Below, piece after piece: positions 1 to 5,879 of a DNA stretch of 5,994 nucleotides; positions within the stretch are counted from its first letter, which is position 1, and each line of letters opens with the position of its first letter. Made by a program: the position numbers and the translations under genes. The stretch is from Lachnospiraceae bacterium (GTDB taxonomy: Bacteria > Bacillota > Clostridia > Lachnospirales > Lachnospiraceae): positions 20,073 to 26,066 of the forward strand of contig DLYC01000163.1 in assembly GCA_003447895.1 (NCBI GenBank). The letters run 5' to 3'. The notes beneath the pieces are model-generated. The model worked only from the letters and a program-made list of their open reading frames with translations. It searched no databases and had not been told where the DNA came from.

Positions 1-478
1 GCCCGGCCTGCTTGATCTGCGCCCTGGCGGAGGAGATGGCGACCTCTTTGCGCCCCTTTGGGATCACTGCGTCAAAATAGGGATTCTCCGAGTCTGTTCC
101 CATAAGTGTCACTTCCAGGTTGTAGCCGAAGCGCTCTTTGTTCAATGTTTTGGCAAAGGCGGGGGTGCCGCCTTCGGGCACCTTTCGGTCCGGGAATTTG
201 TACATATATATGTACGCGAAGTGGGTGTCCGCCGGGTTGTCCACTTCCACGTGGCGGCACATGACATAACAGTCCACGGCAATGAAGACCAGGGCCAGTG
301 AGACATACAGGCCGACCGCCATCGTGAGGGCGGCGCGGAATTCCCGCAGCAGGCGGCGGATCCGAAAGCGGCCGATGAAGTCCATTCTGCCCAGGTTGAG
401 CTGCTTTCCGGATGCCTCTCTGCGGCCTCCGCGGAGGAGAAAGAGGGCCGTGCAGGACAGCTTCCTTCGGAGAGCTTT
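1..478 (-). pseudogene. FtsX-type ABC permease, internal fragment (5' part missing, runs off left edge)
   Basis: In the minus-strand frame whose codons begin at 478, 475 and so on, the sequence stays open to the window edge. It reads like the middle of a large clostridial FtsX/MacB-type permease: a basic stretch (LRRKLSCTALFLLRGGRREA), then GRMDFIGRFRIRRLLREF, one hydrophobic membrane segment (TMAVGLYVSLALVFIAVDCY), and an extracytoplasmic part with HFAYIYMYKFPDRKVPEGG, FAKTLNKERFGYNLEV and PKGRKEVAISSARAQI. Such permeases normally start several hundred residues before this point, with a membrane segment and a large extracellular domain. Here none of that is present: the frame abuts an ATPase fragment around 472-478 and has no ribosome binding site there. 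I infer an internal deletion that removed the ATPase 3' end and the permease 5' end. The family call is from recognition of the pattern, not a search. Whether the 3' part is intact lies outside the window. Confidence 0.7.
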
Positions 479-729
479 TCCCTCCGGTAATCGGAGAGCC
501 TGTCTCCTTTCATGCCGACGATCTCGGTGCCGTCGACTTTGATCGACCCGCCGTCCGGAACTTCCAGCCCGCCGATACAGTTGAGGAAGGTCGACTTCCC
601 GCTCCCGCTCGGGCCCTGAATCACACACATCTCTCCCTTTCCGACACCGGTACTGATGCCTTTGAGGACTTTCGTGCGGTTTTCTCCTTCGCCGTAGAAC
701 TTGATGAGGTCCTCCACTTCCAGAAACAT
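142..729 (-). pseudogene. ABC transporter ATP-binding protein (LolD/MacB type), truncated by deletion
   Basis: The ATG at 727-729 follows AGGAG (736-740) at good spacing. Residues 1-86 are a normal start of a LolD/MacB-type ATPase that would power an FtsX-type permease: Walker A GPSGSGKST at residues 39-47, then FLNCIGGLEVPDGG and GDRLSDYRREKL. Family members continue with a Q-loop, an LSGGQ signature, Walker B and an H-loop to about 220-250 residues. All of these are missing. After residue 86 (near 472) the frame stays open to a stop at 142-144, but it encodes a Ser/Arg/Trp-rich sequence without family character, because it is the wrong frame of the permease fragment below it. The 195-residue product could bind the phosphates of ATP at most and cannot be a working ATPase. 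The promoter and ribosome binding site look intact, so it may still be transcribed. A sequencing or assembly error cannot by itself explain the loss of so many motifs. Confidence 0.8.
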
Positions 730-797
730 TTGCTACTCCTGTCTTTTTTGTCCGTGCAGCCGACACATCGGCCTGTTAGTTAGTTAAGTCTATCCGA

Positions 798-826
798 ATT
801 ATAACTCTCAGAAGTGACATAAGCAA
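798..826 (-). promoter_or_regulatory. Promoter of the ABC locus
   Basis: Read on the minus strand, a perfect TATAAT (803 to 798) lies 17 bases after TTGCTT (826 to 821), which matches the first three bases of the -35 consensus. Transcription would start near 790 and give a leader of about 60 bases before the ATPase start at 729. That leader contains a small hairpin (GCCGA, loop CACA, TCGGC, 759-772) with no following T run on the minus strand. Called from consensus only. Confidence 0.55.
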
Positions 827-842
827 GTTTCCGCAAGTTGCC
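823..842. repeat. Tandem 10-bp repeat over the -35 of the ABC promoter
   Basis: GCAAGTTTCC (823-832) is followed directly by GCAAGTTGCC (833-842), 9 of 10 bases alike. On the minus strand this gives ACTTGC twice with a 10-base period, overlapping and just upstream of the -35 box. One-turn-spaced direct repeats in this place are typical of OmpR/PhoB-type response-regulator sites, and FtsX-type transporters are often controlled by two-component systems. The regulator is not in the window, so the role is inferred. Confidence 0.45.
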
Positions 843-872
843 TCCGCAAATCACACCGCAAAGGCCGCAAAA
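831..872 (+). repeat. Cluster of four CCGCAA motifs
   Basis: CCGCAA occurs at 831, 844, 856 and 865 (the last three as CCGCAAA), with start-to-start steps of 13, 12 and 9 bases; a related GGCAAAAGG follows at 884-892. The cluster lies between the two divergent promoters. The first copy is part of the tandem repeat at 823-842. The spacing is irregular, so this is either a set of protein sites or low-complexity drift. No function can be assigned. Confidence 0.35.
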
Positions 873-896
873 GGCGAGGCACAGGCAAAAGGCCCG

Positions 897-914
897 GTCA
901 AAAAAGTCAAAAAA
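897..914 (+). repeat. Tandem 9-bp repeat GTCAAAAAA upstream of the leader-peptide gene
   Basis: GTCAAAAAA (897-905) is repeated exactly at 906-914, and a further AGTC follows at 916-919. The pair sits about 35-50 bases upstream of the candidate -10 box at 949-954, where an activator would bind. The A-tracts would also curve the DNA. The proposed activator role is inference; the repeat itself is exact. Confidence 0.45.
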
Positions 915-948
915 TAGTCCGTGGATGTGGGCGCATAAAGTGCGTATA

Positions 949-954
949 TATAAT
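949..954 (+). promoter_or_regulatory. Candidate -10 box for the leader-peptide gene
   Basis: TATAAT (949-954) is a perfect -10 hexamer in an AT-rich patch, and would start transcription near 961, about 70 bases before the ATG at 1031. The -35 position at 17-bp spacing (926-931, TGTGGG) is very poor. That fits a promoter that depends on an activator, perhaps through the repeats at 897-914. Confidence 0.45.
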
Positions 955-958
955 CAAA

Positions 959-977
959 CAGCCGGGAAGAACGGCTG
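959..977 (+). other. 5'-UTR hairpin before the leader-peptide gene
   Basis: CAGCCG (959-964), a 7-base loop and CGGCTG (972-977) form a perfect 6-bp stem at the predicted 5' end of the transcript. It has no T run, so it is not a terminator. A 5' stem may protect the mRNA; this role is inferred. Confidence 0.4.
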
Positions 978-1030
978 CCAGACAACAAGCAGACATGATC
1001 AAAAGATTTAAAGATTGAGAGGATACTAAA

Positions 1031-1336
1031 ATGAGTGATATGGAAAACAAACTTACAAACGAAGCACTTGAGAACGTAACAGGCGGAAATGACGGCATGG
1101 GCGAAGGCACCTACAGTGTCAGAGATATCAACCCCATTTGGGTAAGAGTCACTTCTTCCTCCCTTAACTGCAGATACTGGCCCAACGGAAGGATCGCGAA
1201 GGTCTATGAGAGAGGCCACAAGCTCAAAGTCGACGGAATCACTACAGACGGCGAGTGGTACAGACTGTGGATCTACAATCCGGAAGGCGGCGAGTGCTAC
1301 GGATATATCTATAAGGCTTATACAGAGAGAATCTGA
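1031..1336 (+). CDS. Double-glycine leader peptide with SH3b-like mature domain (secreted, bacteriocin-type export)
   Basis: This 101-residue gene starts with ATG after GAGAGGA seven bases upstream and ends in tandem stops TGA TAA. Residues 1-19 form a double-glycine leader: KLTNEALENVTGG has Leu at -12 and -7, Val at -4 and GG at -2/-1, the pattern cut by C39 peptidase domains of bacteriocin ABC exporters. The mature part (20-101) begins with a Gly/Asp-rich linker. From about residue 38 it looks like a bacterial SH3 domain: VTSSSLNCRYWPNG matches the usual VTASSLNVRSGPS start, followed by KLKVDGI, GEWYRLWIY and GYIYKAY. Cys47 and Cys89 could form a disulfide outside the cell. SH3b domains usually bind peptidoglycan or peptides, so a wall-directed peptide, signal or toxin part is possible. 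No exporter, immunity or modification gene is visible. The coding region is less GC-rich than its neighbours. Leader call strong; SH3b call good; function unknown. Confidence 0.85.
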   Translation: MSDMENKLTNEALENVTGGNDGMGEGTYSVRDINPIWVRVTSSSLNCRYWPNGRIAKVYERGHKLKVDGITTDGEWYRLWIYNPEGGECYGYIYKAYTERI

Positions 1337-1354
1337 TAAGCTGCGCATCTTTTA

Positions 1355-1384
1355 AAAAAATCCGGCCGTGTGGCCGGATTTTTT
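1355..1384 (+). terminator. Rho-independent terminator of the leader-peptide gene
   Basis: A perfect 13-bp stem (AAAAAATCCGGCC at 1355-1367, GGCCGGATTTTTT at 1372-1384) closes a GTGT loop 18 bases after the stop. The GC core with a T run is a strong terminator. The matching A run lets it also work on the minus strand. Confidence 0.92.
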
Positions 1385-1393
1385 GCATTTTCC

Positions 1394-1420
1394 AGTTTAT
1401 GGTGCCAGGCACCATAAACT
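1394..1420. repeat. 27-bp perfect palindrome, copy 1
   Basis: Two 13-base arms (1394-1406 and 1408-1420) are exact reverse complements around a single central A at 1407. The core is ATGGTGCCAGGCACCAT. The second copy at 1444-1470 shares the inner 23 positions, with T in the centre. Such elements between convergent genes resemble REP-type palindromic repeats; no transposase is present in the window. Confidence 0.85.
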
Positions 1421-1443
1421 CGCACTTTATAAAGTTTATAAAA

Positions 1444-1470
1444 ATTTTATGGTGCCTGGCACCATAAAAT
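1444..1470. repeat. 27-bp perfect palindrome, copy 2; possible terminator of the DUF1295 gene
   Basis: Two 13-base arms (1444-1456 and 1458-1470) are exact reverse complements around T1457. The core ATGGTGCCTGGCACCAT is the reverse complement of the copy 1 core, so the pair also forms one large inverted repeat. Copy 2 starts one base past the minus-strand stop at 1472-1474. Read on that strand the stem is followed by TTTTT, so it probably also ends transcription of the membrane protein gene. A 12-bp palindrome ACTTTATAAAGT (1424-1435) lies between the copies. Confidence 0.85.
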
Positions 1471-1471
1471 C

Positions 1472-2266
1472 TCACGCGACCAGCCACTTATATTTCTCCA
1501 CGCTGTAGAGCGGGATAAAGGGGATTATGATCGGCGTGGTTTTTACATATTTCTGATATTCCGGGTCATCCCCGTATGTCCTGTTCTGTCGGATCTCCAG
1601 TCTTCTGGCCCCGCCGAACATGACGTAGATAATGCCGAGGTAGCCGACGAGCGCCGCGATCCACTGGAGCACGCCGTGCAGAGCCGGGATTCCACCGACA
1701 AAGACGCCCGTCCAGAACAGCATCTCGCCAACGTAGTTGGGGCACCGCACGATCCTGTACAGGCCGGTGTCCACAAACCGGCGCGGGTTCACTTTCTTGG
1801 CCGCGTTCTTCTGAAGATCCGCGCAGGTCTCGATCACAAGGCCGGCTGCACTGATCACAAGACCGACGATCAGAAACGCGTCCGTGCCCTTTCCGTTCGA
1901 AATTCTGAAGATGACCGGAGACGTCTCGCACACATACAGAAGCGCCGCGCTGATCCAGATCGCGCACTTGGCGCCGAAGCCCATGCCGTCGCCGGATTTG
2001 ATCTCCGTCTTCATCTTGTTGTTATAACTGGCGCTCTTGAGCTCCCTGTAGGCCAGGTACCCGCCCAGGCGAAGGCCGTACAGAACAAACAGGATCGAGG
2101 CGCAGACCGTCCCCGCCGAGAGTCCGGGCCCGCCCAGGATCAGGAGCGCCACGCCAATGGCCGCGACGGAGAAGCCGTAGCCGATCGAAATGAACCAGAC
2201 ATACTTTTTAAACCCTATGCTGCTAAATACTAATGCCACTATTGCCATGATCCAGAATAAACTCAT
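1472..2266 (-). CDS. DUF1295 / steroid 5-alpha-reductase-like membrane protein
   Basis: The 264-residue product starts at ATG 2264-2266 after AAAGGAGA (2273-2280). It has about seven hydrophobic segments (roughly 1-18, 23-47, 51-71, 101-118, 130-147, 181-199, 201-218), so it sits in the cytoplasmic membrane. The family mark is in the C-terminal half: ETCADLQK (146-153), then VDTGLYRIVRCPNYVGEMLF (165-184), then EIRQNRTYGDDPEYQKYVK. This is the layout of DUF1295 proteins, related to steroid 5-alpha-reductases and isoprenylcysteine methyltransferases, which handle lipid-like substrates with NADPH or SAM. The usual RHPNY motif is RCPNY here, with Cys175 for His; I believe this occurs in some clostridial relatives but cannot confirm it. 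The gene follows an alpha/beta hydrolase gene by 36 bases and is probably cotranscribed. Substrate unknown. Confidence 0.85.
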   Translation of the reverse strand: MSLFWIMAIVALVFSSIGFKKYVWFISIGYGFSVAAIGVALLILGGPGLSAGTVCASILFVLYGLRLGGYLAYRELKSASYNNKMKTEIKSGDGMGFGAKCAIWISAALLYVCETSPVIFRISNGKGTDAFLIVGLVISAAGLVIETCADLQKNAAKKVNPRRFVDTGLYRIVRCPNYVGEMLFWTGVFVGGIPALHGVLQWIAALVGYLGIIYVMFGGARRLEIRQNRTYGDDPEYQKYVKTTPIIIPFIPLYSVEKYKWLVA

Positions 2267-2302
2267 GCTGTCTCTCCTTTTTTTAATCCAATCTCAAACC
2301 TG

Positions 2303-3181
2303 TCACTGCTCAGCCAGCCGCTCAGTTTCCGGCGCCGTTCCGCGGCAAATCCCGCGCCCGTCCCATTCCAGGCTCTCCACAAACTCCTCGATCAGCCCGT
2401 TCACGATTTCCGGCCGGTCCGTATTCGAGTTGTGCCCGGCGTCCCGGATCCACCGAATCGGAATCCCCGATTTTTTGTGCCAGGCCTTATTATAGCGGAT
2501 GCACGACCCGGCGTGATCCTCTTCCCCGCAGATCAGGAGCGCCGGACACCGGATTTCATAAGGAAGCCCCGCCTCGACCGCCTCTGCCAAAATCCTGTAG
2601 CCATGCCCTGCCAGCTGCGCATACCTCTCCTGATCCCCCTCGTAGGTCTTCATCATGGCGCGCATGAGCTTTCTCCCGTATTCGGAGACCGCCACCCCGT
2701 TCGTGCCTGTCCGGAGCAGGGCTTTCCAGGGATAATAGCGGTAAACCGGCTCCATCCTCCCAAGAAGCCAAATTTCGATTCCCGTCATGTACTCCCTCTG
2801 AAGGGGCGCCGAGTCGATCGCGACGAATCCCCGCAGCTTTGCCGGGAACTGCTGCGCGTAGGCCTGCCCCACATAGCCGCCCATGGACTGCCCGATGATC
2901 ACCGGCTTGTCAAAAGCTTCCCGCCTCAGAATTTCATCCAGCCATCCGGCCTTATTCATGAGTGAAAAGCTCATCTCAAAGGGCCAGGAGGCCGCGTGCC
3001 CCGGCGCGTCCCAGACAAGCAGGGGATATTTTCCCCTGAAATACGCCACCTGTCCGGCAAAAAGGCGGTGGTCCGCCGTGAGCCCGGGCAGAAAGACGAG
3101 CTGCGGCCCCGCAGCTTCCGCCTTCTTGTCCACCCAATAATGGATGTCTCCGCAGGATGTCGGGAAAGTCTTGTGCTTCAT
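2303..3181 (-). CDS. Alpha/beta-fold hydrolase
   Basis: A 292-residue soluble hydrolase. I start it at ATG 3179-3181, which has a perfect AGGAGG (3188-3193) six bases upstream; the frame is open further up to 3427, but that extension covers the promoter region and lacks family character. Fold marks in order: LVFLPGLTADHRLF (28-41, oxyanion-hole region), LLVWDAPGHAAS (54-65), nucleophile elbow GQSMGG (97-102, Ser99), LLICGEEDHAGS (215-226, acid Asp222) and DAGHNSNTDRPE (247-258, His250). The Ser-Asp-His triad is complete and no signal peptide is seen, so it is a cytoplasmic esterase- or peptidase-like enzyme. The substrate cannot be read from sequence. It leads a probable two-gene operon with the DUF1295 membrane protein, which hints at a lipid-type substrate; that is inference only. 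Confidence 0.9.
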   Translation of the reverse strand: MKHKTFPTSCGDIHYWVDKKAEAAGPQLVFLPGLTADHRLFAGQVAYFRGKYPLLVWDAPGHAASWPFEMSFSLMNKAGWLDEILRREAFDKPVIIGQSMGGYVGQAYAQQFPAKLRGFVAIDSAPLQREYMTGIEIWLLGRMEPVYRYYPWKALLRTGTNGVAVSEYGRKLMRAMMKTYEGDQERYAQLAGHGYRILAEAVEAGLPYEIRCPALLICGEEDHAGSCIRYNKAWHKKSGIPIRWIRDAGHNSNTDRPEIVNGLIEEFVESLEWDGRGICRGTAPETERLAEQ

Positions 3182-3236
3182 ACTTTTCCTCCTCTCACAA
3201 TCTGACAAAGCCGGGTGCTGTATTTTCATTATGTCA

Positions 3237-3265
3237 ATTATATAAGAATTGCCCGAAGATGACAG
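3237..3265 (-). promoter_or_regulatory. Promoter of the hydrolase-DUF1295 operon
   Basis: On the minus strand CTGTCA (3265 to 3260) and a perfect TATAAT (3242 to 3237) are 17 bases apart, placing the start near 3230 with a leader of about 50 bases to the ATG at 3181. The -35 matches four of six consensus bases. Confidence 0.6.
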
Positions 3266-3333
3266 CCCAAAAAGCGCATCTTCATCGCCCCGGCGATCCG
3301 TTTCCGCCTTTTTACTCCCCGGAAATCTCCCTG

Positions 3334-3342
3334 TGCTATACT
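3334..3342 (+). promoter_or_regulatory. Extended -10 promoter of trmD
   Basis: TGCTATACT (3334 is T, -10 hexamer TATACT at 3337-3342) matches the extended -10 form TGnTATAAT with one change. No good -35 is found at 16-18 bases, as is allowed for this class. Transcription would start near 3349, about 85 bases before the trmD ATG, and diverges from the hydrolase promoter. Confidence 0.5.
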
Positions 3343-3432
3343 GATTAGCAGGAAATTCCCGCGCCAGAGGCAGCCGGACAATACACAGGCATGAACTGCC
3401 GATTTCTTTCATCACCCAGAGAGGCACTTATC

Positions 3433-4209
3433 ATGAAAATCACATTTCTGACTATTTTTCCCCGGCTCTTCGACAGCTTTCTCGAGGCGCCCATCCCGCA
3501 GCGCGCCGTAAAAAAAGGCGTTCTGGAGATTCAGGTAGTGGATATAAAGGACTATTCGCCCGGAAGCTTTCGCCACATCGACGACTCGCCCTTCGGCGGC
3601 GGGCCGGGCATGGTGATGCGCTGCCAGCCGGTCCTGGACGCGCTCCGGGCCGTCCGAAAAGAGCAGTCTGACACCTCCGCCGCCTCCACGATCACCGCCG
3701 CGCTCTCACCCGCCGGTGCGCCCTTCGATCAAAAGACAGCACATCGCTTCGCCGGCCTCGGCCACCTGATCCTGCTCTGCGGCCACTACGAGGGCATGGA
3801 TGAGCGCATCTTCCGCCACGTGGACGAAGAGGTCTCCATCGGCGACTTCATCCTGACAGGCGGTGAGCTCGCCGCCATGGCCGTCGCGGACGCGGTGATA
3901 AGGCTCCTTCCCGGCGCGATCCGCTCAGAGAGCACGGGAGAGGAATCATTTGAAAACGGCCTTCTGGAGTACCCGCAGTACACCCAGCCGGCCGTCTATG
4001 ATGGTGAATCGGTTCCTGACGTTCTCCTGTCAGGCAATCATGAAAAAATACGAAAGTGGAGGCTGAAGGAGTCCCTTCGAAGGACGCTTCTGAGAAGGCC
4101 TGACCTTCTCGCGGAGAGGCCCCTCACAGAGGAGGAGAAAACTCTCCTTAAAGAGATCGAATCGGAGGAGCCTCTTTTAACAGAAAAGAGCTCCGGGAGC
4201 AGGCCCTGA
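3433..4209 (+). CDS. trmD: tRNA (guanine37-N1)-methyltransferase
   Basis: TrmD uses SAM to methylate G37 next to the anticodon of tRNAs reading CNN and some other codons, preventing +1 frameshifts; it acts as a dimer in the cytoplasm. The 258-residue product is close to the family's usual 240-255. It starts at MKITFLTIFP, the typical N-terminus; an in-frame ATG at 3391 would add 14 residues without family character. SPOUT-knot motifs are clear: DDSPFGGGPGMVM (50-62), LILLCGHYEGMDERI (112-126), EVSIGDFILTGGELAAM (133-149), RLLPGAI (157-163), then ESFENGLLEYPQYTQP (171-186) and VPDVLLSGNHEKIRKWR (194-210). Arg157 matches E. coli Arg154. By eye, Glu171 falls at the catalytic Asp169 of E. coli, and Gln185 replaces the usual Arg of YTRP. 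A Ser/Thr/Ala-rich insert lies near 76-90. It stands alone, without rpsP, rimM or rplS, and has its own promoter. Confidence 0.96.
   Translation: MKITFLTIFPRLFDSFLEAPIPQRAVKKGVLEIQVVDIKDYSPGSFRHIDDSPFGGGPGMVMRCQPVLDALRAVRKEQSDTSAASTITAALSPAGAPFDQKTAHRFAGLGHLILLCGHYEGMDERIFRHVDEEVSIGDFILTGGELAAMAVADAVIRLLPGAIRSESTGEESFENGLLEYPQYTQPAVYDGESVPDVLLSGNHEKIRKWRLKESLRRTLLRRPDLLAERPLTEEEKTLLKEIESEEPLLTEKSSGSRP
4167..4194. other. Hairpin in the 3' end of trmD
   Basis: GGAGCCTCTTTT (4167-4178) and AAAAGAGCTCC (4184-4194) form an 11-bp stem with one bulged C around an AACAG loop, inside the last trmD codons. No T run follows on either strand, so it is not a standard terminator. It may block 3' exonucleases or slow polymerase coming from guaA on the other strand. 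The 25-base gap between trmD and guaA stops holds only a T-rich stretch (4219-4232). Confidence 0.4.
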
Positions 4210-4234
4210 AGCCCCCTGTTTTATTTTCCTTGCG

Positions 4235-5836
4235 TTATTCCAGTTCGATCGTTCCCGGCGGTTTGCTGGTCAGATCGTAGAGAACGCGGTTGACGCCCTT
4301 CACCTCGCCTATGATCCGCGTCATGCAGGTCTGCAGCACATTCCACGGGATCTCCGCGGCCTCCGCCGTCATGAAGTCGCTCGTCAGGACGCCCCGAAGC
4401 GCAACTGCATAGTCATACGTGCGGCCGTCCCCCATGACACCGACAGACCGCATGTTGGTGAGCGCGGCAAAAAATTGTCCCTTCCCGGTGTCAATGCCGG
4501 CCTTTTCGAGTTCCTCCCGGAAGATAGCGTCAGCCTCCTGCACGATCCGTACCTTTTCCGCCGTGATGTCGCCGACGATCCGGACGCCCAGTCCGGGTCC
4601 CGGGAACGGCTGCCGGAAGACAAGATGCCTCGGAAGTCCCAGCTCGAGGCCGGTCTGTCTCACTTCATCCTTGAACAGCATCCGAAGCGGCTCGACGATC
4701 TCTTTGAAATCCACATGCTCGGGCAGGCCGCCGACATTGTGATGGGATTTGATCACGGCGCCGCCGTTTCCGGTTCCGCTCTCCACCACATCGGGGTAAA
4801 TTGTGCCCTGCGCCAGGAAGTCCACCTCCCCGATCTTCTTCGCCTCTTCTTCGAAGACGCTGATAAACTCAGCGCCGATGATCTTTCTCTTCATCTCGGG
4901 ATCCGTGATGCCGGCAAGCTTAATATAGAACCTCTCCTGCGCGTTCACGCGCACAAAGTTCAGCTCAAACGGCCCATCGGGTCCGAATACCGCTTCCACT
5001 TCATCCCCCTCGTTCTTGCGAAGAAGCCCGTGGTCAACAAAGACGCAGGTGAGCTGCTTTCCGACCGCCTTGGCGAGAAGGGCCGCTGCCACGGAGGAGT
5101 CAACACCGCCGGAAAGACCGAGCAGAACCTTGCCGTCACCGATCTTCTCCCGCAGTTCTTTCACTGTCGTCTCCACATAGGAGGACATCCTCCAGCTTCC
5201 TGTGCAGCCGCAGACCTCCATCACAAAGTTTTTCAGAAGCTGTGTGCCGAACGGGGTGTGTACCACCTCCGGGTGGAACTGCACGGCATAGAGCTTCCTG
5301 CCGGCGCTCTCCATAGCAGCCACCGGGCAGTTGTCCGTGTGCGCGGTGACCTTGAACCCCCTCGGAGGCTTCGCGATATAGTCGGTGTGGCTCATCCAGC
5401 AGACGGCCTCGGGCGCGGCGTTGTCGCCACATCCTTCTTCTGTGCCCGCGCTGTCTTTTCCGGAAATTTCCTTGAAGAGAGCCGAACCTGTGCACACACC
5501 GTCCAGCGCGATCCTGGTGCTTCCGTATTCGCTCACGGGCGCCGTCGCGACTTTGCCCCCCAGCTTGTGGGCCATGAGCTGGGATCCGTAGCAGATGCCC
5601 AGAACAGGAATTCCAAGGCCGAACAGGGCCGGGTCACAGGTCGGCGAGTCGGGTGCATAGACACTGTTGGGGCCGCCCGTGAGGATAATTCCTTTCGGGT
5701 GCATGGCCAGGATCTCGCCGGGCGTCTTTGTGTAGGGGTGAATCTCGCAGTAGACATTACATTCTCTGACTCTTCTTGCAATCAGCTGCTTGTACTGGCC
5801 GCCGAAGTCCAGAACGATGATCAGTTCTCTAGCCAT
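4235..5836 (-). CDS. guaA: GMP synthase (glutamine-hydrolysing)
   Basis: GuaA converts XMP to GMP with ATP and glutamine, the last step of guanine nucleotide synthesis. I start at ATG 5834-5836, which has AAAGGAG (5843-5849) upstream and gives the usual [15 protein letters not shown] start; an in-frame ATG at 5893 would read through the asnS-guaA hairpin. The 533-residue product has all three domains: class I glutamine amidotransferase (about 5-210, LTGGPNSVY 52-60, GICYGSQ with nucleophile Cys82, FHPE with His188 and Glu190), ATP pyrophosphatase (PP-loop SGGVDSS 242-248, [15 protein letters not shown] 266-280), and the C-terminal dimerisation domain ([17 protein letters not shown] 407-423, ending [10 protein letters not shown]). 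It is slightly longer than the usual 510-525 because of an extra Gly/Ser/Asp-rich loop near 124-143, between LFKEIS and VCWMSHTDY. It is convergent with trmD and downstream of asnS. No clear promoter or purine riboswitch is seen, so read-through from asnS is possible. Confidence 0.98.
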   Translation of the reverse strand: MARELIIVLDFGGQYKQLIARRVRECNVYCEIHPYTKTPGEILAMHPKGIILTGGPNSVYAPDSPTCDPALFGLGIPVLGICYGSQLMAHKLGGKVATAPVSEYGSTRIALDGVCTGSALFKEISGKDSAGTEEGCGDNAAPEAVCWMSHTDYIAKPPRGFKVTAHTDNCPVAAMESAGRKLYAVQFHPEVVHTPFGTQLLKNFVMEVCGCTGSWRMSSYVETTVKELREKIGDGKVLLGLSGGVDSSVAAALLAKAVGKQLTCVFVDHGLLRKNEGDEVEAVFGPDGPFELNFVRVNAQERFYIKLAGITDPEMKRKIIGAEFISVFEEEAKKIGEVDFLAQGTIYPDVVESGTGNGGAVIKSHHNVGGLPEHVDFKEIVEPLRMLFKDEVRQTGLELGLPRHLVFRQPFPGPGLGVRIVGDITAEKVRIVQEADAIFREELEKAGIDTGKGQFFAALTNMRSVGVMGDGRTYDYAVALRGVLTSDFMTAEAAEIPWNVLQTCMTRIIGEVKGVNRVLYDLTSKPPGTIELE

Positions 5837-5879
5837 GGATATCTCCTTTCTTATTTTTAAATGACCGTCAGATTCGCAA

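Noticed and set aside
1..729. The ABC locus as the exporter of the GG-leader peptide
   Set aside because: It is of the FtsX/LolD type and lacks a C39 peptidase domain; it is also broken.
851..1348. A 165-residue minus-strand open frame with hydrophobic stretches
   Set aside because: It lies opposite the leader-peptide gene and its promoter region, lacks a good ribosome binding site, and the plus-strand gene has clear domain and signal evidence.
1394..1470. The palindrome pair as a small CRISPR array
   Set aside because: There are only two units, they are perfect palindromes with an AT-rich 23-base gap, and there are no cas genes.
1676..2233. A 185-residue plus-strand open frame
   Set aside because: It is antisense to the DUF1295 gene, is Arg/Asp/His-rich without motifs, and has no start signals.
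3232..3237. TTGACA on the minus strand as a -35 box for the hydrolase
   Set aside because: No -10-like hexamer lies 16-18 bases downstream; the TATAAT at 3237-3242 with CTGTCA upstream is the better promoter.
4475..5860. A long 461-residue open frame on the plus strand
   Set aside because: It is antisense to guaA, has no ribosome binding site or recognisable motifs, and is explained by the GC-rich codon use of guaA.
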